In this document: positions 34,956 through 44,023 of the stretch, piece by piece | Position numbering within the stretch: the stretch's first letter is position 1 | How the letters are laid out: each line of letters begins with the position of its first letter | Source: CAVWGP01 sp963754645 | GTDB lineage: Bacteria; Pseudomonadota; Alphaproteobacteria; Bin65 | DNA: 64,000 nucleotides | Assembly: GCA_963754645.1 (NCBI GenBank) | Contig: CAVWGP010000004.1 | Coordinates: 434,001-498,000, forward strand | Reading direction: 5' to 3' | The notes under the pieces: model-generated | The model's input: the letters and a program-made list of their open reading frames with translations, nothing else | What the model was told of the DNA's origin: nothing | Databases searched by the model: none | Translations under genes and position numbers: made by a program

Positions 34956-35720
34956 ATGGCGAAACCGTTAACCAACCGGGTGGCGCTGGTCACCGGCGCC
35001 GGCTCCGGCATGGGGCGCGCCCATTGCGAGGTCATGGCCGAGCGCGGCGCCCACGTCGTCGTCCAGGAACTGGTGCCCGAACGCGCCGAGGCGGTGGCGG
35101 CCGCGATCCGCAAGGCGGGCGGCGCCGCCGACGCCATGCCGGGCGACGCCAGCGACGTGGCGCTGATGAAGCGCCTGATCGCCGAGGCCGAGCAGCGCCT
35201 GGGCCATATCGACATCCTGGTCAACAATGCCGGCATTTCCGGCCTGCAAAAGCCCTTCGAATATATCGACGAGGCGAATTACCAGTGCATGATGGACGTG
35301 CACGTGAAATCCGCCTTCTTCTGCACCCAGGCCGTCGTCGCCGGCATGAAGCACCGGCGTTGGGGCCGCATTGTCAACATATCGTCGATGTTCGCGATGA
35401 AGGGCAGCCCCAACGCCGCGCACTACACCGCCGCCAAGGGCGCGCTGCTCGGCCTCACCAAGGCCTGGGCGATCGAGCTTGCGCCCTACGAAATCACCGT
35501 CAACGCGCTCGCCCCCGGCCTGGTCAAGACCGAGATGACGACGCGCAGCCTCGGCTCCGACGAGGAATTCGCCAAGCGCGCCGCCGCCGTGCCGCTGAAG
35601 CGCCTCGCCGCCCCGCGCGACCTCGCCTACGCCGCCGCCTGGCTCGCCTCCGACGAAGCCGCCTTCATGACCGGTCAAACGGTGAGTCCCAACGGCGGCG
35701 ACGCCATCGTGGGGATTTGA
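34956..35720 (+). CDS. short-chain dehydrogenase/reductase
   Basis: A 254-residue classical SDR: cofactor motif TGAGSGMG, NNAG, catalytic Ser in NISSMFAMKG, and YTAAK (Tyr and Lys). C-terminus ends with GQTVSPNGGDAIVGI. NAD(P)-dependent oxidoreductase, substrate unknown. Its 3' end (about 80 bp) is duplicated as a remnant at 36475-36554. Confidence 0.88.
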   Translation: MAKPLTNRVALVTGAGSGMGRAHCEVMAERGAHVVVQELVPERAEAVAAAIRKAGGAADAMPGDASDVALMKRLIAEAEQRLGHIDILVNNAGISGLQKPFEYIDEANYQCMMDVHVKSAFFCTQAVVAGMKHRRWGRIVNISSMFAMKGSPNAAHYTAAKGALLGLTKAWAIELAPYEITVNALAPGLVKTEMTTRSLGSDEEFAKRAAAVPLKRLAAPRDLAYAAAWLASDEAAFMTGQTVSPNGGDAIVGI

Positions 35721-35770
35721 AACGGCGCCGCTGAGGGAACTCTAACGAGCATTCGAATTGGCCCAACCTT

Positions 35771-35808
35771 CCTCCTCTCCCCACGCGCAAGAGCGCGCGG
35801 GGAAAGGA
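35771..35808. repeat. palindrome CCTCCTCTCCCC ... GGGGAAAGGA
   Basis: CTCCCC-ACGCGCAAGAGCGCGC-GGGGAAAGG stem; similar element at 43236-43275. Confidence 0.55.
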
Positions 35809-35831
35809 CGAAGGAATCTCGCGCCGGCTTT

Positions 35832-36086
35832 CTAGCGGTGGCCAATTTCGCCAGGGTTCAAATCCCGGTGAGACTGTGGCGTGTGCGTTGAACCGGACTT
35901 GGAACCTAGCTTGTTGACTGCGTTGGCCAGCAAGAGCCAGGGCAGGGCAATGACAAAAAGTGCCATGAGAACCGTATTGACTGGCTCTTTTGCTTTGGCG
36001 GCATCGGTTGTTCCCGCCGCCAGCGCGCCAGCCAAGATCGCGCCGATTGCGATCGCCGTCCAGCGCGTCCGAAATTTTTTCTTCAT
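35832..36086 (-). CDS. small membrane protein
   Basis: An 84-residue protein from ATG 36086 (GGAGGCGGAGC upstream). Basic N-terminus, hydrophobic segment IAIGAILAGALAAGTT, second segment NTVLMALFVIALPWLLLANA, polar tail. Probably signal-like segment plus one membrane helix or two helices. Unknown function. Confidence 0.6.
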   Translation of the reverse strand: MKKKFRTRWTAIAIGAILAGALAAGTTDAAKAKEPVNTVLMALFVIALPWLLLANAVNKLGSKSGSTHTPQSHRDLNPGEIGHR

Positions 36087-36167
36087 CGCTCCGCCTCCTT
36101 TGTGTGTGCAACGGAGCGCTGCAGGCCATTGCGTGCGGGCAATGCCAAGGCGCGCGGATTTCCGGCG

Positions 36168-36350
36168 CGGGGCGTCATCCCGACCGGAGCGCGCGCAAGC
36201 GCGCGAAGCGGAGGGACCTCGGGCGGACTGGCAAAACCGCGCAATGCGGCGAGATGCTCGTCCGCTCGCGGTCCGTCGACGGCGCGCGTCCGACGCAAAC
36301 GCCGGTGGCGAACCGCGTCGGCTCGCGCTTGCTCGGGATGACCTCGATCC
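36168..36350. repeat. palindromic element CGTCATCCCGA family, long form
   Basis: Begins GGGCGTCATCCCGACCGGAG, includes an inner GCGCGCAAGCGCGC and GGAGGGACCTCGG, and closes with GCTCGGGATGAC. A second CGTCATCC-type copy without a clean partner follows at 36386-36460. Other members are at 39078, 48768 and 61314. Confidence 0.7.
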
Positions 36351-36474
36351 TTGCTGATAAGAGAGTGCCACCTTGGATAGGCGTCGTCATCCTGAGGGGA
36401 GGTCGCGCGAGCGAACCGTGTTCGCCGCGCGACCACAGTCGAAGGACCTCGAGCGGCCGAGCGCGGTCCTGCCC

Positions 36475-36554
36475 GGCTCGCCTCCGGCGACGCCGCCTTC
36501 ATGACCGGGCAAACCGTGAGCCCCATCGGCGGCGACGCCATCGCGGGGATTTGA
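36475..36554 (+). pseudogene. 3' remnant of a duplicated SDR gene
   Basis: Reads LASGDAAFMTGQTVSP, then GGDAIAGI and a stop, differing from the end of the intact SDR at 35720 (LASDEAAFMTGQTVSP, GGDAIVGI) by few bases. No upstream part remains; palindromic repeats occupy the space. Evidence of a former tandem SDR pair with deletion. Confidence 0.75.
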
Positions 36555-36587
36555 GCGCGGCGCGGGGCGCGGCCAATTCGCCCGGCA

Positions 36588-38069
36588 TCAACTTCCGAGG
36601 AAGCTCAGCATTTCCTCGAGGAAACGCGCAAAGGCCGGCTCGTGCTCGAGGATCAGATGGTTGCGGCTTTGCAGCGGGACGAAGCGCGCCCCCGGGATCG
36701 CGGCCGCCATCTTGCGGCCGAAGTCGAAGGGCACTTGCAAATCCTCGCGCGCATGCATGACCAGCGTCGGCACCGATACTTCGGGCAGCAGCTCCCGCAC
36801 GTCGATATCGCCGGTCGCCGTCAGGTTTCGGACGGCGTTCTCGGGCGGGCACGACATGCGCTGCAATTCGTTGAACCAATCGGCCTGTTCCTTCGTGCCG
36901 CCGGGAATGAATTGCGACGTGAAAAGCTGTCGGAACGTCGGGTCTTCCTGGCCCCAGCCATGGCGCATCAGGGTCAGCATCGCGCTTGCTTGTTCCTTGT
37001 CGGCTTCGGTGCGCTTGCGGATTTTCCAGCCGACGGCAAAGCCGCCATAGAGCACGAGACGGCTCACCCGCTCGGGGTGCCGCACGGCATAGGCGATCGA
37101 CACGGCGCAGCCTTGCGATATACCGAAGAGCGCGAAGCGCTCGATGCCGGCGGCGTCGACGACAGTTTCGAGGTCGCGCACGAAGGCCTCGAAGCTTATT
37201 GTCTCGGCGTCCCAGTCGGAGAGCCCGTTGCCGCGGGCGTCGTAGCGGATCAGCGAATGCTCCTTGGCCAGCTCGCGATAAAGATGCCGCCAAATCGGGC
37301 TCTCGAGATCGAATTCGAGATGCGTCATCCAGTTGCCGGTCTTGACGATCGGCGGCCCGCGGCCGATCCGCGAATAAGCGAGCTGCACGCCGTCGGGCGC
37401 GCGGCAAAAACGGATATCCTGATGCGCCGCCGCGGCGCCCGCCGCGGGCGGAATTTCTTCCGGCAGCGCCGCGATCGCGGCGGCCGACAGCCCGTAAACG
37501 CCGATCGCGCGTGCGATGTTCTTGACCGTGTGCTCGCCGAGATCGGCGAAGGCGAGCGAAAGCTTGTCGCGGATCTGGTCGTTCGCGGCGCGCGAGATGC
37601 AGACCCCGCCCGGCGCGCACAGCGCCTCGAGGCGCGCCGCGACATTGACGCCGTCGCCGAAAATGTCGCCGCCGTCGATGATGATGTCGCCGACATTGAT
37701 GCCGATGCGGAATTCGATTCGCTTGTCCTCGGCCGCGCTGCGGTTGCGGCCGATCATGCCGCGTTGGATGGCGACGGCGCAACCGACGGCGTCGACGATG
37801 CTGGCAAATTCGACGAGGATGCCGTCGCCCGTCGTCTTGACGATGCGGCCATGGCGGACGGCGATGGACGGATCGACGAGCGCGCGGCGATGCGCCTTGA
37901 GCGCCTGCAACGTCCCGACCTCGTCGGCGCCCATGAGGCGGCTGTAGCCGACAACGTCGGCGGCGAGGATAGCCGCCAGCCTGCGCTCGATGCCCTTGTC
38001 GCCCACGCGGTCGGTTCCGTTTCGTTGCGGATTCGCTTTATTTTGCGAACGTCCTTGTGGCGCAGGCAA
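36588..38069 (-). CDS. class III nucleotidyl cyclase fused to alpha/beta hydrolase
   Basis: A 493-residue fusion. Residues about 28-190 form a class III adenylate/guanylate cyclase domain (AAILAADVVGYSRLMGADE with a metal Asp, TTGDGILVEFASI with the second, FGDGVNVAARLEAL). Residues about 220-490 are an alpha/beta hydrolase with nucleophile Ser in GISQGCAVS, acid near MHAREDLQVPF and His in SRNHLILE. Known in Rhizobiales-type genomes; the cyclase may sense or report on hydrolase ligand. Start uncertain (GTG at residue 22 is possible). Followed on the same strand side by a methyltransferase 50 nt away. Confidence 0.8.
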   Translation of the reverse strand: MPAPQGRSQNKANPQRNGTDRVGDKGIERRLAAILAADVVGYSRLMGADEVGTLQALKAHRRALVDPSIAVRHGRIVKTTGDGILVEFASIVDAVGCAVAIQRGMIGRNRSAAEDKRIEFRIGINVGDIIIDGGDIFGDGVNVAARLEALCAPGGVCISRAANDQIRDKLSLAFADLGEHTVKNIARAIGVYGLSAAAIAALPEEIPPAAGAAAAHQDIRFCRAPDGVQLAYSRIGRGPPIVKTGNWMTHLEFDLESPIWRHLYRELAKEHSLIRYDARGNGLSDWDAETISFEAFVRDLETVVDAAGIERFALFGISQGCAVSIAYAVRHPERVSRLVLYGGFAVGWKIRKRTEADKEQASAMLTLMRHGWGQEDPTFRQLFTSQFIPGGTKEQADWFNELQRMSCPPENAVRNLTATGDIDVRELLPEVSVPTLVMHAREDLQVPFDFGRKMAAAIPGARFVPLQSRNHLILEHEPAFARFLEEMLSFLGS

Positions 38070-38119
38070 TCCCGCAAGAGCCGTGACGCAAGGAAGTTTG
38101 TCCCGGCGGACGACGCGGG

Positions 38120-38932
38120 CTAGCCCCGGCGCGCTTCGACGACGATCGCTTGCAACGGCATGCGGCCGGGATCGGCGCCGAATTCGCCGCGCAGCGCCTC
38201 GGTCACGGCATCGACGACCGCGTCCGGATCGACGCCGCCGCGGACCCTGATCTGGTCGATCAGCGGATTGCCGTAGACCAAGCCGCGCGCGAAGTCCGCG
38301 GCGTCGGGGATCGTCTTATCGATCCGGACCACGGCGATCGCGATGTCGCCGAAACCCGCCGCGATCAGCGACTCCTTGATTGGGTCGATCCGGCAATAGC
38401 CGAACGGCACAAGGTAAAATTGCGGCGGCTCGGCGGCGAAGAAGCGGCCCGCCGTTTCGTGCGCGATGCGGGCAAACGGGTTGTGGCGGTGCGAATCCCA
38501 CACGCTGAATAGATAACGGCCGCCCGGCGCGAGGACGCGATGCGCTTCGCGGTACGATTTGTCCTTGTCCGGATAGAACATGACGCCGAACTGGCACACG
38601 ACGGCGTCGAAGGCGCCGTCGGCAAACGGCAGCGCGGTTGCGTCCGCCTGGCGGAACTCGACGCGCTCTCCGTCGCGGAATTTGGCCCGCGCCGCCTCGA
38701 TCATCGGCGGATTGAGATCGCTCGCGGTGAGCTGCGCGCCGGCGGGCAGGCGATCGCGCAAGATACGCGTGACGATGCCGGTTCCCGCCGCAGTTTCGAG
38801 CACGCGGCTCGGGTTCGAGGCTACGGCGCGGCGCGCGAGATCGGCCGCATAGTCGGCAAAAATCAGCGGCCCCAACCGCCGGTTGTAGTCGTCCGGGATG
38901 GTGCCGACAAAACTCGCCGCCTGACCGCTCAT
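38120..38932 (-). CDS. class I SAM-dependent methyltransferase
   Basis: A 270-residue protein from ATG 38932. SAM motif I LETAAGTGIVTRIL, post-I SDLNPPMIEAA, motif II/III ALPFADGAFDAVVCQFG and EAHRVLAPGGRYLFSVW match UbiE/Methyltransf_11 type enzymes. Small-molecule acceptor, not identifiable. Upstream gap (38933-39267) holds a palindromic element and no gene. Confidence 0.85.
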   Translation of the reverse strand: MSGQAASFVGTIPDDYNRRLGPLIFADYAADLARRAVASNPSRVLETAAGTGIVTRILRDRLPAGAQLTASDLNPPMIEAARAKFRDGERVEFRQADATALPFADGAFDAVVCQFGVMFYPDKDKSYREAHRVLAPGGRYLFSVWDSHRHNPFARIAHETAGRFFAAEPPQFYLVPFGYCRIDPIKESLIAAGFGDIAIAVVRIDKTIPDAADFARGLVYGNPLIDQIRVRGGVDPDAVVDAVTEALRGEFGADPGRMPLQAIVVEARRG

Positions 38933-39077
38933 CGCCGCGCCTCCATCCGCGAGACCGCAGGGTCGCCATGCGTCAGGATCGGCGATGCCGTTCGTTCCGT
39001 CAAGCCGGCGGGCCGCAACAGCACGAAGCAGGCTATGGTGCTTCGGCCATGCCGAAGCGCGCGGATTTCCGGAGCGG

Positions 39078-39161
39078 GGCGTCCTACCGACCGAGCGCGC
39101 GCGTCCGACGCAGCCGCCGGTGGCGGACCGCGTCGGCACGCGCGCTTGCTCGGGATGACGC
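39078..39161. repeat. palindromic element CGTCATCCCGA family, short form
   Basis: GGGCGTCCTACCGACCGAGC at the left, internal GCCGCCGGTGGCGG and GACCGCGTCGG shared with 36168-36350, and GCTCGGGATGACG at the right. Looks like an internal deletion derivative of the 36168 copy; the preceding GCGCGGATTTCCGG is also shared. Confidence 0.65.
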
Positions 39162-39267
39162 CTGTGATCCCGATAACAATTTTCCGGTGATGCAGATGAC
39201 AGCCGCGAGCCCGGCAAAATCGCAAATGTGATCCCGCCCAAACCGGGCGCAACCAAAGGAGGATCGC

Positions 39268-39519
39268 ATGACCATACGCAACCACGCCATCGCCGCTTTC
39301 GCGCTTGCTGTGCTCGCGGCGGAACCCGCCGCCGCCAATTGCCGGAACGACTACGCCTGCAACTCAAATCGCTACAACCGCTCGCAGCCCGGCCCCTCGG
39401 CCTATGAGCGGTTGGAGATCAACCGCGAGCTCGAGCGCCAGCGGCGCGAGCGCGAGGAACTGCGGCGCATGGAACTCGAGCGCCGGCGCAACAACGCCTA
39501 CGGCACGCGGCGATTCTGA
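39268..39519 (+). CDS. small exported charged-repeat protein
   Basis: An 83-residue protein from ATG 39268 with AAAGGAGGATCGC upstream, an excellent ribosome-binding site. Signal peptide TIRNHAIAAFALAVLAAEP; mature part starts NCRNDYACNSN (possible disulfide) and ends in a highly charged helix (LERQRREREELRRMELE). Periplasmic, unknown function. Confidence 0.65.
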   Translation: MTIRNHAIAAFALAVLAAEPAAANCRNDYACNSNRYNRSQPGPSAYERLEINRELERQRREREELRRMELERRRNNAYGTRRF

Positions 39520-39530
39520 AGCGAAACGCG

Positions 39531-39556
39531 TAGGGGCGGGTCCCGGACCCGCCCCT
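39531..39556. repeat. GGGGCGGGTC palindrome
   Basis: TAGGGGCGGGTC-CCG-GACCCGCCCCTG between converging genes; same family as 29975-30001 and could act as a bidirectional transcript end. Confidence 0.7.
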
Positions 39557-39585
39557 GCACGGCAACCGATAGGGGAACCGCGATG

Positions 39586-40764
39586 TCAGTTGCACTTGTC
39601 CGACGGATGGGAATCGACCAGCGCGCGCTGGCCGTTCTTGATGGTGATGATATAGGCGGCAAGTTCGGCGTCGCGCTCCTTGTCGAAGCAGATGCTGCCG
39701 GTGACGCCGTCCAGCTTGGTGGCGCCCAGCGCGTCGCGGATCGCGGTGCGCTCGGCCTTGAGCTTGGTGGCGTCGCCGGTCACGGCCGCGCGCTTCATCG
39801 CGTCGGCATAGACATAGACGATGTCGTAGGCCGCGGCGTCGACATGGTGCGCGCCGGTCTTGTTGATGCCGCGCTTCTTCGCCTCGTCGAGGAACTTCTT
39901 CTCGAACTCGCGCGTCTTGGCATTGGCGTCCCACCAATACCAGGCGACGAAGATGGCGCCTTCGCCGTCCGGCCCGAGCACCTTGGCGATGTCCGGGTCG
40001 GCGAAAATTTGCGCGCCGATGAGCACGCTCTTGTGTCCCTGCCGGCGCATTTCCTTCATCACCTTGGCGGTGCCTTCGGGCAGGCCGGCGAAGGCGAGGA
40101 CGGCGGGCGACTTGTCCTTGAGCTTGGTGACGTGCGGCGACAGATCGGGCGCGTTGGTCGGGAAACCCTCGGCCGGGATGACGAGCTTCCAGCCTTGCTT
40201 TTCCATCGCCTGCGGCATCCAGGCGGCCAGCGCCTTGCCGACGAATTCGTCGCTCGGATACATCACCGCCGCGGTTTTCTCGCCGATCAGTTTCTTGTCG
40301 GCGAGGGTCTTGAGCAGGCGGTCGAATTGCTTGCCCTCGTCCTCGGTCATGCGCCAGGCCCACACCTTGTCTTTCGTCAGGCCGGGGGCCGAGGCGGCGT
40401 TGGGCATCTGCACGATTTCCAAACGTTCGCCGGCGGCGAAGGCGACTTGCGCTTCTTGCGAGGCGAAGGGGCCGATCACGGCCAGGGCCTTCACGTCCTC
40501 GGCGAAGCGCTGCACCGCGACTTGCGCGTTTTTCGCCTCGCTCGCCGTGTCGAAGCGCTCGATGCGGATTTTCCTGCCGTTGACGCCGCCCTTGGCGTTG
40601 ATTTCGGCAACCGCGATATCGACGGCGATTTCCGTCGTGGCGCCGACCGAGGCGTAGCGCCCGGTCTTGGGGAACGAAAGGCCGAGCACGAGGTCCTGCG
40701 CCAGCGTCGGCGCCGCCGACACGGCCAGGGCCGCGGCGGCCAGCAAGATGCGTTTCAACACCAT
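39586..40764 (-). CDS. Liv-type branched-chain amino acid binding protein
   Basis: A 392-residue periplasmic protein from ATG 40764 (CGGAGGGAGA upstream), signal peptide MVLKRILLAAAALAVSAA. Peripla_BP_6 features: LGLSFPKTGRYASVG, AVAEINAKGGVNGRKI, VIGPFASQEAQVAF, and Trp-rich YWWDANAK. Ligand could be an amino acid or aromatic compound. It is 3 kb from livHMGF on the same strand and may feed it, but the two are not one operon. Confidence 0.85.
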   Translation of the reverse strand: MVLKRILLAAAALAVSAAPTLAQDLVLGLSFPKTGRYASVGATTEIAVDIAVAEINAKGGVNGRKIRIERFDTASEAKNAQVAVQRFAEDVKALAVIGPFASQEAQVAFAAGERLEIVQMPNAASAPGLTKDKVWAWRMTEDEGKQFDRLLKTLADKKLIGEKTAAVMYPSDEFVGKALAAWMPQAMEKQGWKLVIPAEGFPTNAPDLSPHVTKLKDKSPAVLAFAGLPEGTAKVMKEMRRQGHKSVLIGAQIFADPDIAKVLGPDGEGAIFVAWYWWDANAKTREFEKKFLDEAKKRGINKTGAHHVDAAAYDIVYVYADAMKRAAVTGDATKLKAERTAIRDALGATKLDGVTGSICFDKERDAELAAYIITIKNGQRALVDSHPSDKCN

Positions 40765-40907
40765 GAAATCTCCCTCCGAATATCGCGCACGCGACGCCGA
40801 TCCGGCGCGCCGTGCCGCTTTATAGCCCAACCCGGCCAACCGGGCACCACGAAAGAATACGGGGACAGCGGGAACCGCCGCAACCAGAAACCCAAGGAGT
40901 ATAAACC

Positions 40908-41678
40908 ATGAAACCCGTGCTCATTGCCGCCGCCGCGCTTTTGCTGTCCGCCTGCTCGCACTCCGGCATGGAGGGCATGGCCGCCGGATCGGCCGATTCT
41001 TCCCGCCGCCAGCTCGCGGGCGCCAATACCCAGGGCTCGCCGTCCGACGACGGCGACAATATCAAGGACGCGTTTTTCAAACGCCGCGACTATCATGCGA
41101 CGATCCGGATCGCGACCGAGGTATTGGCGAATACGCCGGCCCATGACGGAAAATTGCGCTGCGCCTATCTGACGCTGCGCGGTGCCGCCAATTTCCACTT
41201 GAACCGCGACCGGGCGGCGCTTGACGATCTCGACGCCGCCACCAAGGCGGATCGCTGCCTGGCGCTGACTTATGAATATCTGGGCCGGATCGCGGACCGG
41301 CAAAAACGCCACGATTACGCGGTGAATGCCTATACGGTTGCAATCGAGATCAGCCCGGAGGCCGTGAGCAGTTATTATTACCGCGGCATCAGCCGGGCGT
41401 TGATGGGCAATCTCAGCGGCGGCATCGCCGACATCGGCGTCGTCATCGAACGGCGGCCGGACAACGCCGTCGCGCTCGCCCTGCGCGGCCTGATGTACGA
41501 AGCGATCGGCCGGCCCGGCGCGGCGCTCGCCGATTACCGGCGCGCGCTGGCGATCGATCCCGACAATGAATACGCGCGCAGCGGCATGGCCCGGCTGGCA
41601 CAGGGCAACCGGCCGAGCCAGCCGCCCGCGATCCGCCGCGCGCCCGACAACGACGAGCCGCCGGTGGTGCAATTCTGA
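40908..41678 (+). CDS. TPR lipoprotein
   Basis: A 256-residue protein with lipoprotein signal (LLLSAC lipobox, Cys19 region) and three or more TPR repeats (ALTYEYLGRIADRQKR, NAYTVAIEISPEAVS, ALADYRRALAIDPDNEY). Outer or inner membrane lipoprotein scaffold; partner unknown. ATG 40908 follows AAGGAG. Confidence 0.75.
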   Translation: MKPVLIAAAALLLSACSHSGMEGMAAGSADSSRRQLAGANTQGSPSDDGDNIKDAFFKRRDYHATIRIATEVLANTPAHDGKLRCAYLTLRGAANFHLNRDRAALDDLDAATKADRCLALTYEYLGRIADRQKRHDYAVNAYTVAIEISPEAVSSYYYRGISRALMGNLSGGIADIGVVIERRPDNAVALALRGLMYEAIGRPGAALADYRRALAIDPDNEYARSGMARLAQGNRPSQPPAIRRAPDNDEPPVVQF

Positions 41679-41832
41679 TGGCCTTGTCGCTCGGTCGGGG
41701 CGCGTCGGCGATGAGCCCCGGCCGTGCCGCGGTGCCAGCCAGGCAGGACCGACCCCGCCTCAAGGATCCCTTAATCAAGCGCGGCCTACGATGACGGCAA
41801 ATTCACCTATTCCGGCAACGAGTGAGCGGCAA

Positions 41833-42540
41833 ATGCCAGCAATCGCAAAAAAACCGGCGGCGCCGTGGATCGCGACGGCGCAGCAAATCGGCGTCGGAGG
41901 GGCAATATTCTGCCGCATCCTCGCGCTTTTGAGCATCCTCGTCCTGCCGGTCGGCGCTTCGGCGCAAGCCGTGAAACCGGGCTGGATCGCGGATCAGCGG
42001 ACCGGATGCAAACTGTGGAATTGGTACCCGCAGCCCAAGGACAGCGTGACCTGGTCGGGCGAATGCTCGAACGGCCGGGCGGCGGGTCGCGGCGTCGCGC
42101 AATGGTACGACGACGGCAAGCCGGCCGATCGTTATGAGGGCGAGTATCGCGACGGCCGCGAGAACGGCCGCGGCGTGATGATATCGGCGCGCGGCGATCG
42201 CTTCGAGGGCGAGTATCGCGACGGCCAGGCGCATGGTTACGGCGTATCGATGCTCGTCAACGGCAATCGCTACGAAGGCGAATTCCGCGACAACAACCAG
42301 AACGGCCGCGGCGTATACATTTGGGCCAGCGGCGCCCGCTATGAGGGCGAGTTTCGGCACGGCTATCCGCAGGGCCACGGCGTGTACACGAGCGCCAAGG
42401 GCGAGCGCTACGAAGGCGAATTCAGCAAGGGCATGCCGCATGGGCAAGGCACCTTTCGCAAGAGTGACGGCCGCGTCATCGCCGGCAACTGGGCGCAAGG
42501 CTCCCACCCCGACTGTCCGAAGTGCATCAAATACGATTAG
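41833..42540 (+). CDS. exported MORN-repeat protein
   Basis: A 235-residue protein with a hydrophobic signal (CRILALLSILVLPVGASA) followed by one degenerate and five clear MORN repeats (YEGEYRDGRENGRG, FEGEYRDGQAHGYG, YEGEFRDNNQNGRG, YEGEFRHGYPQGHG, YEGEFSKGMPHGQG). MORN repeats form elongated beta sheets for protein or lipid contact. Start at 41833 is chosen for the signal; ATG 41791 would add 14 residues. Just before 41791 an out-of-frame AYDDGKFTYSGNE, MORN-like, ends in a stop. Confidence 0.7.
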   Translation: MPAIAKKPAAPWIATAQQIGVGGAIFCRILALLSILVLPVGASAQAVKPGWIADQRTGCKLWNWYPQPKDSVTWSGECSNGRAAGRGVAQWYDDGKPADRYEGEYRDGRENGRGVMISARGDRFEGEYRDGQAHGYGVSMLVNGNRYEGEFRDNNQNGRGVYIWASGARYEGEFRHGYPQGHGVYTSAKGERYEGEFSKGMPHGQGTFRKSDGRVIAGNWAQGSHPDCPKCIKYD

Positions 42541-42695
42541 CCGGCGCGATCGCGCGGCGCGGTAACGATCCGTCATCGGCCGAGACCAGTCCGTGAGCGG
42601 GTGTCCGGGAGATTGTGACGCTTGACGCGTCGCAACGCGGTGGCGGAAAGTCACGGCGTTGAAAGCGCGCCCGTTTCGGCTCAATTGGCGATCCG

Positions 42696-43199
42696 ATGAA
42701 ACTTGTCACTGCCATCCTGCTGGCCCTGCTGCTGGCGATCCAGGCCACCATGTTCGCCGTGGTAAATTATCTCGGCGAAAACCCGGCCGTGGCGTTCACG
42801 TTTCCGCCGCTCTATTTTCTCGCGGGCGGCGACTATTCGTTCGTGATCGCTTTTGGCGTTTCGAAATGGGTACCGCAGCAGGATCTCGTCGATCCGGCCT
42901 TGCGCGTCGTGACGATCCTATCGTCGGCGTTCTCGCTGTTCGTGCTGGCGCGGAACCTGCGCGATCGCGAGGTGCTCATCGTCTTCGGGTCGTTCGCGGC
43001 GGGATTGCAGTTCGCGATATTTGCCGTCATGGCCGGAATTCATATCGTGAAGGTTCCGATCGGCGGGCTTACGATGGTTGCCGAATATTCCGTCGGTCTG
43101 CTCGTGCACGGCGTCGTGCTCGCCGGCCTCATCGCCGCGCTGCGCGCCGGCAGCAACGCAACGCGCGCCGAAATCGTCCGCCGCGCCGGGCACAACTAA
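42696..43199 (+). CDS. integral membrane protein, four helices
   Basis: A 167-residue protein from ATG 42696 with four predicted membrane helices (VTAILLALLLAIQATMFAVV, LSSAFSLFVLARNL, GLQFAIFAVMAGIHIV, LVHGVVLAGLIAALR). No family recognised. 155-nt leader with no other gene. Confidence 0.65.
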   Translation: MKLVTAILLALLLAIQATMFAVVNYLGENPAVAFTFPPLYFLAGGDYSFVIAFGVSKWVPQQDLVDPALRVVTILSSAFSLFVLARNLRDREVLIVFGSFAAGLQFAIFAVMAGIHIVKVPIGGLTMVAEYSVGLLVHGVVLAGLIAALRAGSNATRAEIVRRAGHN

Positions 43200-43235
43200 A
43201 GCATGTTTCATCCGCGTGGCGTCGTCCGCCAATTT

Positions 43236-43275
43236 CCTCCTTTCCCCCACACGCTTCGCGTGTCGGGGAAAGGAA
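43236..43275. repeat. palindrome CCTCCTTTCCCC ... GGGGAAAGGAAG
   Basis: Stem TTTCCCC-CACACGCTTCGCGTGT-GGGGAAAGG, between converging genes; related to 35771-35808 and possibly a bidirectional terminator-like structure. Confidence 0.6.
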
Positions 43276-43312
43276 GCAGGGGCCGGCCGAATCCATAGTC
43301 TCCGAATGTTCC

Positions 43313-44023
43313 CTACCCGCCGCCGAGATAGGCCGCGGCCAGCTTGGGGTTGTTGCGCAGCGCCGCGGTCGGGCCGGCGAGCGCGGTTTTGCCGAGTTCC
43401 AAGACGTAGCCGCGCGACGCGGTTTCGAGCGCCATCTTGGTGTTCTGCTCGACCAGGAGGATGGCGAGGCCGTCGCGGTTGAGTTCCGCGATCAGATCGA
43501 ACAGGCGCACGACCAAAATCGGCGACAGGCCGAGCGAGGGCTCGTCGAGCATCATCAGCGCCGGCTTGGCGAGCAGGGCGCGGCCGATCGCCAGCATCTG
43601 CTGCTCGCCGCCGGAGAGGACCGAGGCCGCCATGTCGCGGCGCTGCGCGAGATTGGGAAAGCGCCCGTAGATCGCGTCGATCTCGCGCGCGACATTGTCG
43701 CGCCGCGTATAGGCGCCCATCAGCAGGTTTTCGTGCACGCTGAGGCTGACGAAAATCTGCCGCCCCTCGGGCACCAGGACCAGGCCGGCCGCGACCCGGC
43801 GCGGCGCGCTCCAGCCGGTCGTGTCATGGCCCTTGAAGCGCACCCGCCCGCCGGCGGGCCGCACCGTGCCCTGCAGCGCCTTCAGCAGCGAGCTCTTGCC
43901 CGCGCCGTTGGCGCCGAGCACGGTCACGATCTCGCCGGGGGCGACGGCGAGCGACATGGATTTCACCGCATGGTTGCGCCCGTAGCGCACGTCGAGGCCG
44001 TCGGCTTCGAGCAGCGCGCTCAT
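43313..44023 (-). CDS. livF: branched-chain amino acid ABC transporter ATPase LivF
   Basis: A 236-residue ABC ATPase: Walker A GANGAGKSS, signature LSGGEQQMLAIGRAL, Walker B LMMLDEPSLGLSP, and switch His replaced by Gln-Asn (VEQNTKMAL), which is normal for LivF. Last of livHMGF; ATG overlaps LivG stop (ATGA). Confidence 0.93.
   Translation of the reverse strand: MSALLEADGLDVRYGRNHAVKSMSLAVAPGEIVTVLGANGAGKSSLLKALQGTVRPAGGRVRFKGHDTTGWSAPRRVAAGLVLVPEGRQIFVSLSVHENLLMGAYTRRDNVAREIDAIYGRFPNLAQRRDMAASVLSGGEQQMLAIGRALLAKPALMMLDEPSLGLSPILVVRLFDLIAELNRDGLAILLVEQNTKMALETASRGYVLELGKTALAGPTAALRNNPKLAAAYLGGG

Noticed and set aside
35855..35872. GGGTTCAAATCCCGG looks like a tRNA T-arm
   Set aside because: No acceptor, D or anticodon arms or CCA end around it; it lies inside the coding end of the small membrane protein at 35832.
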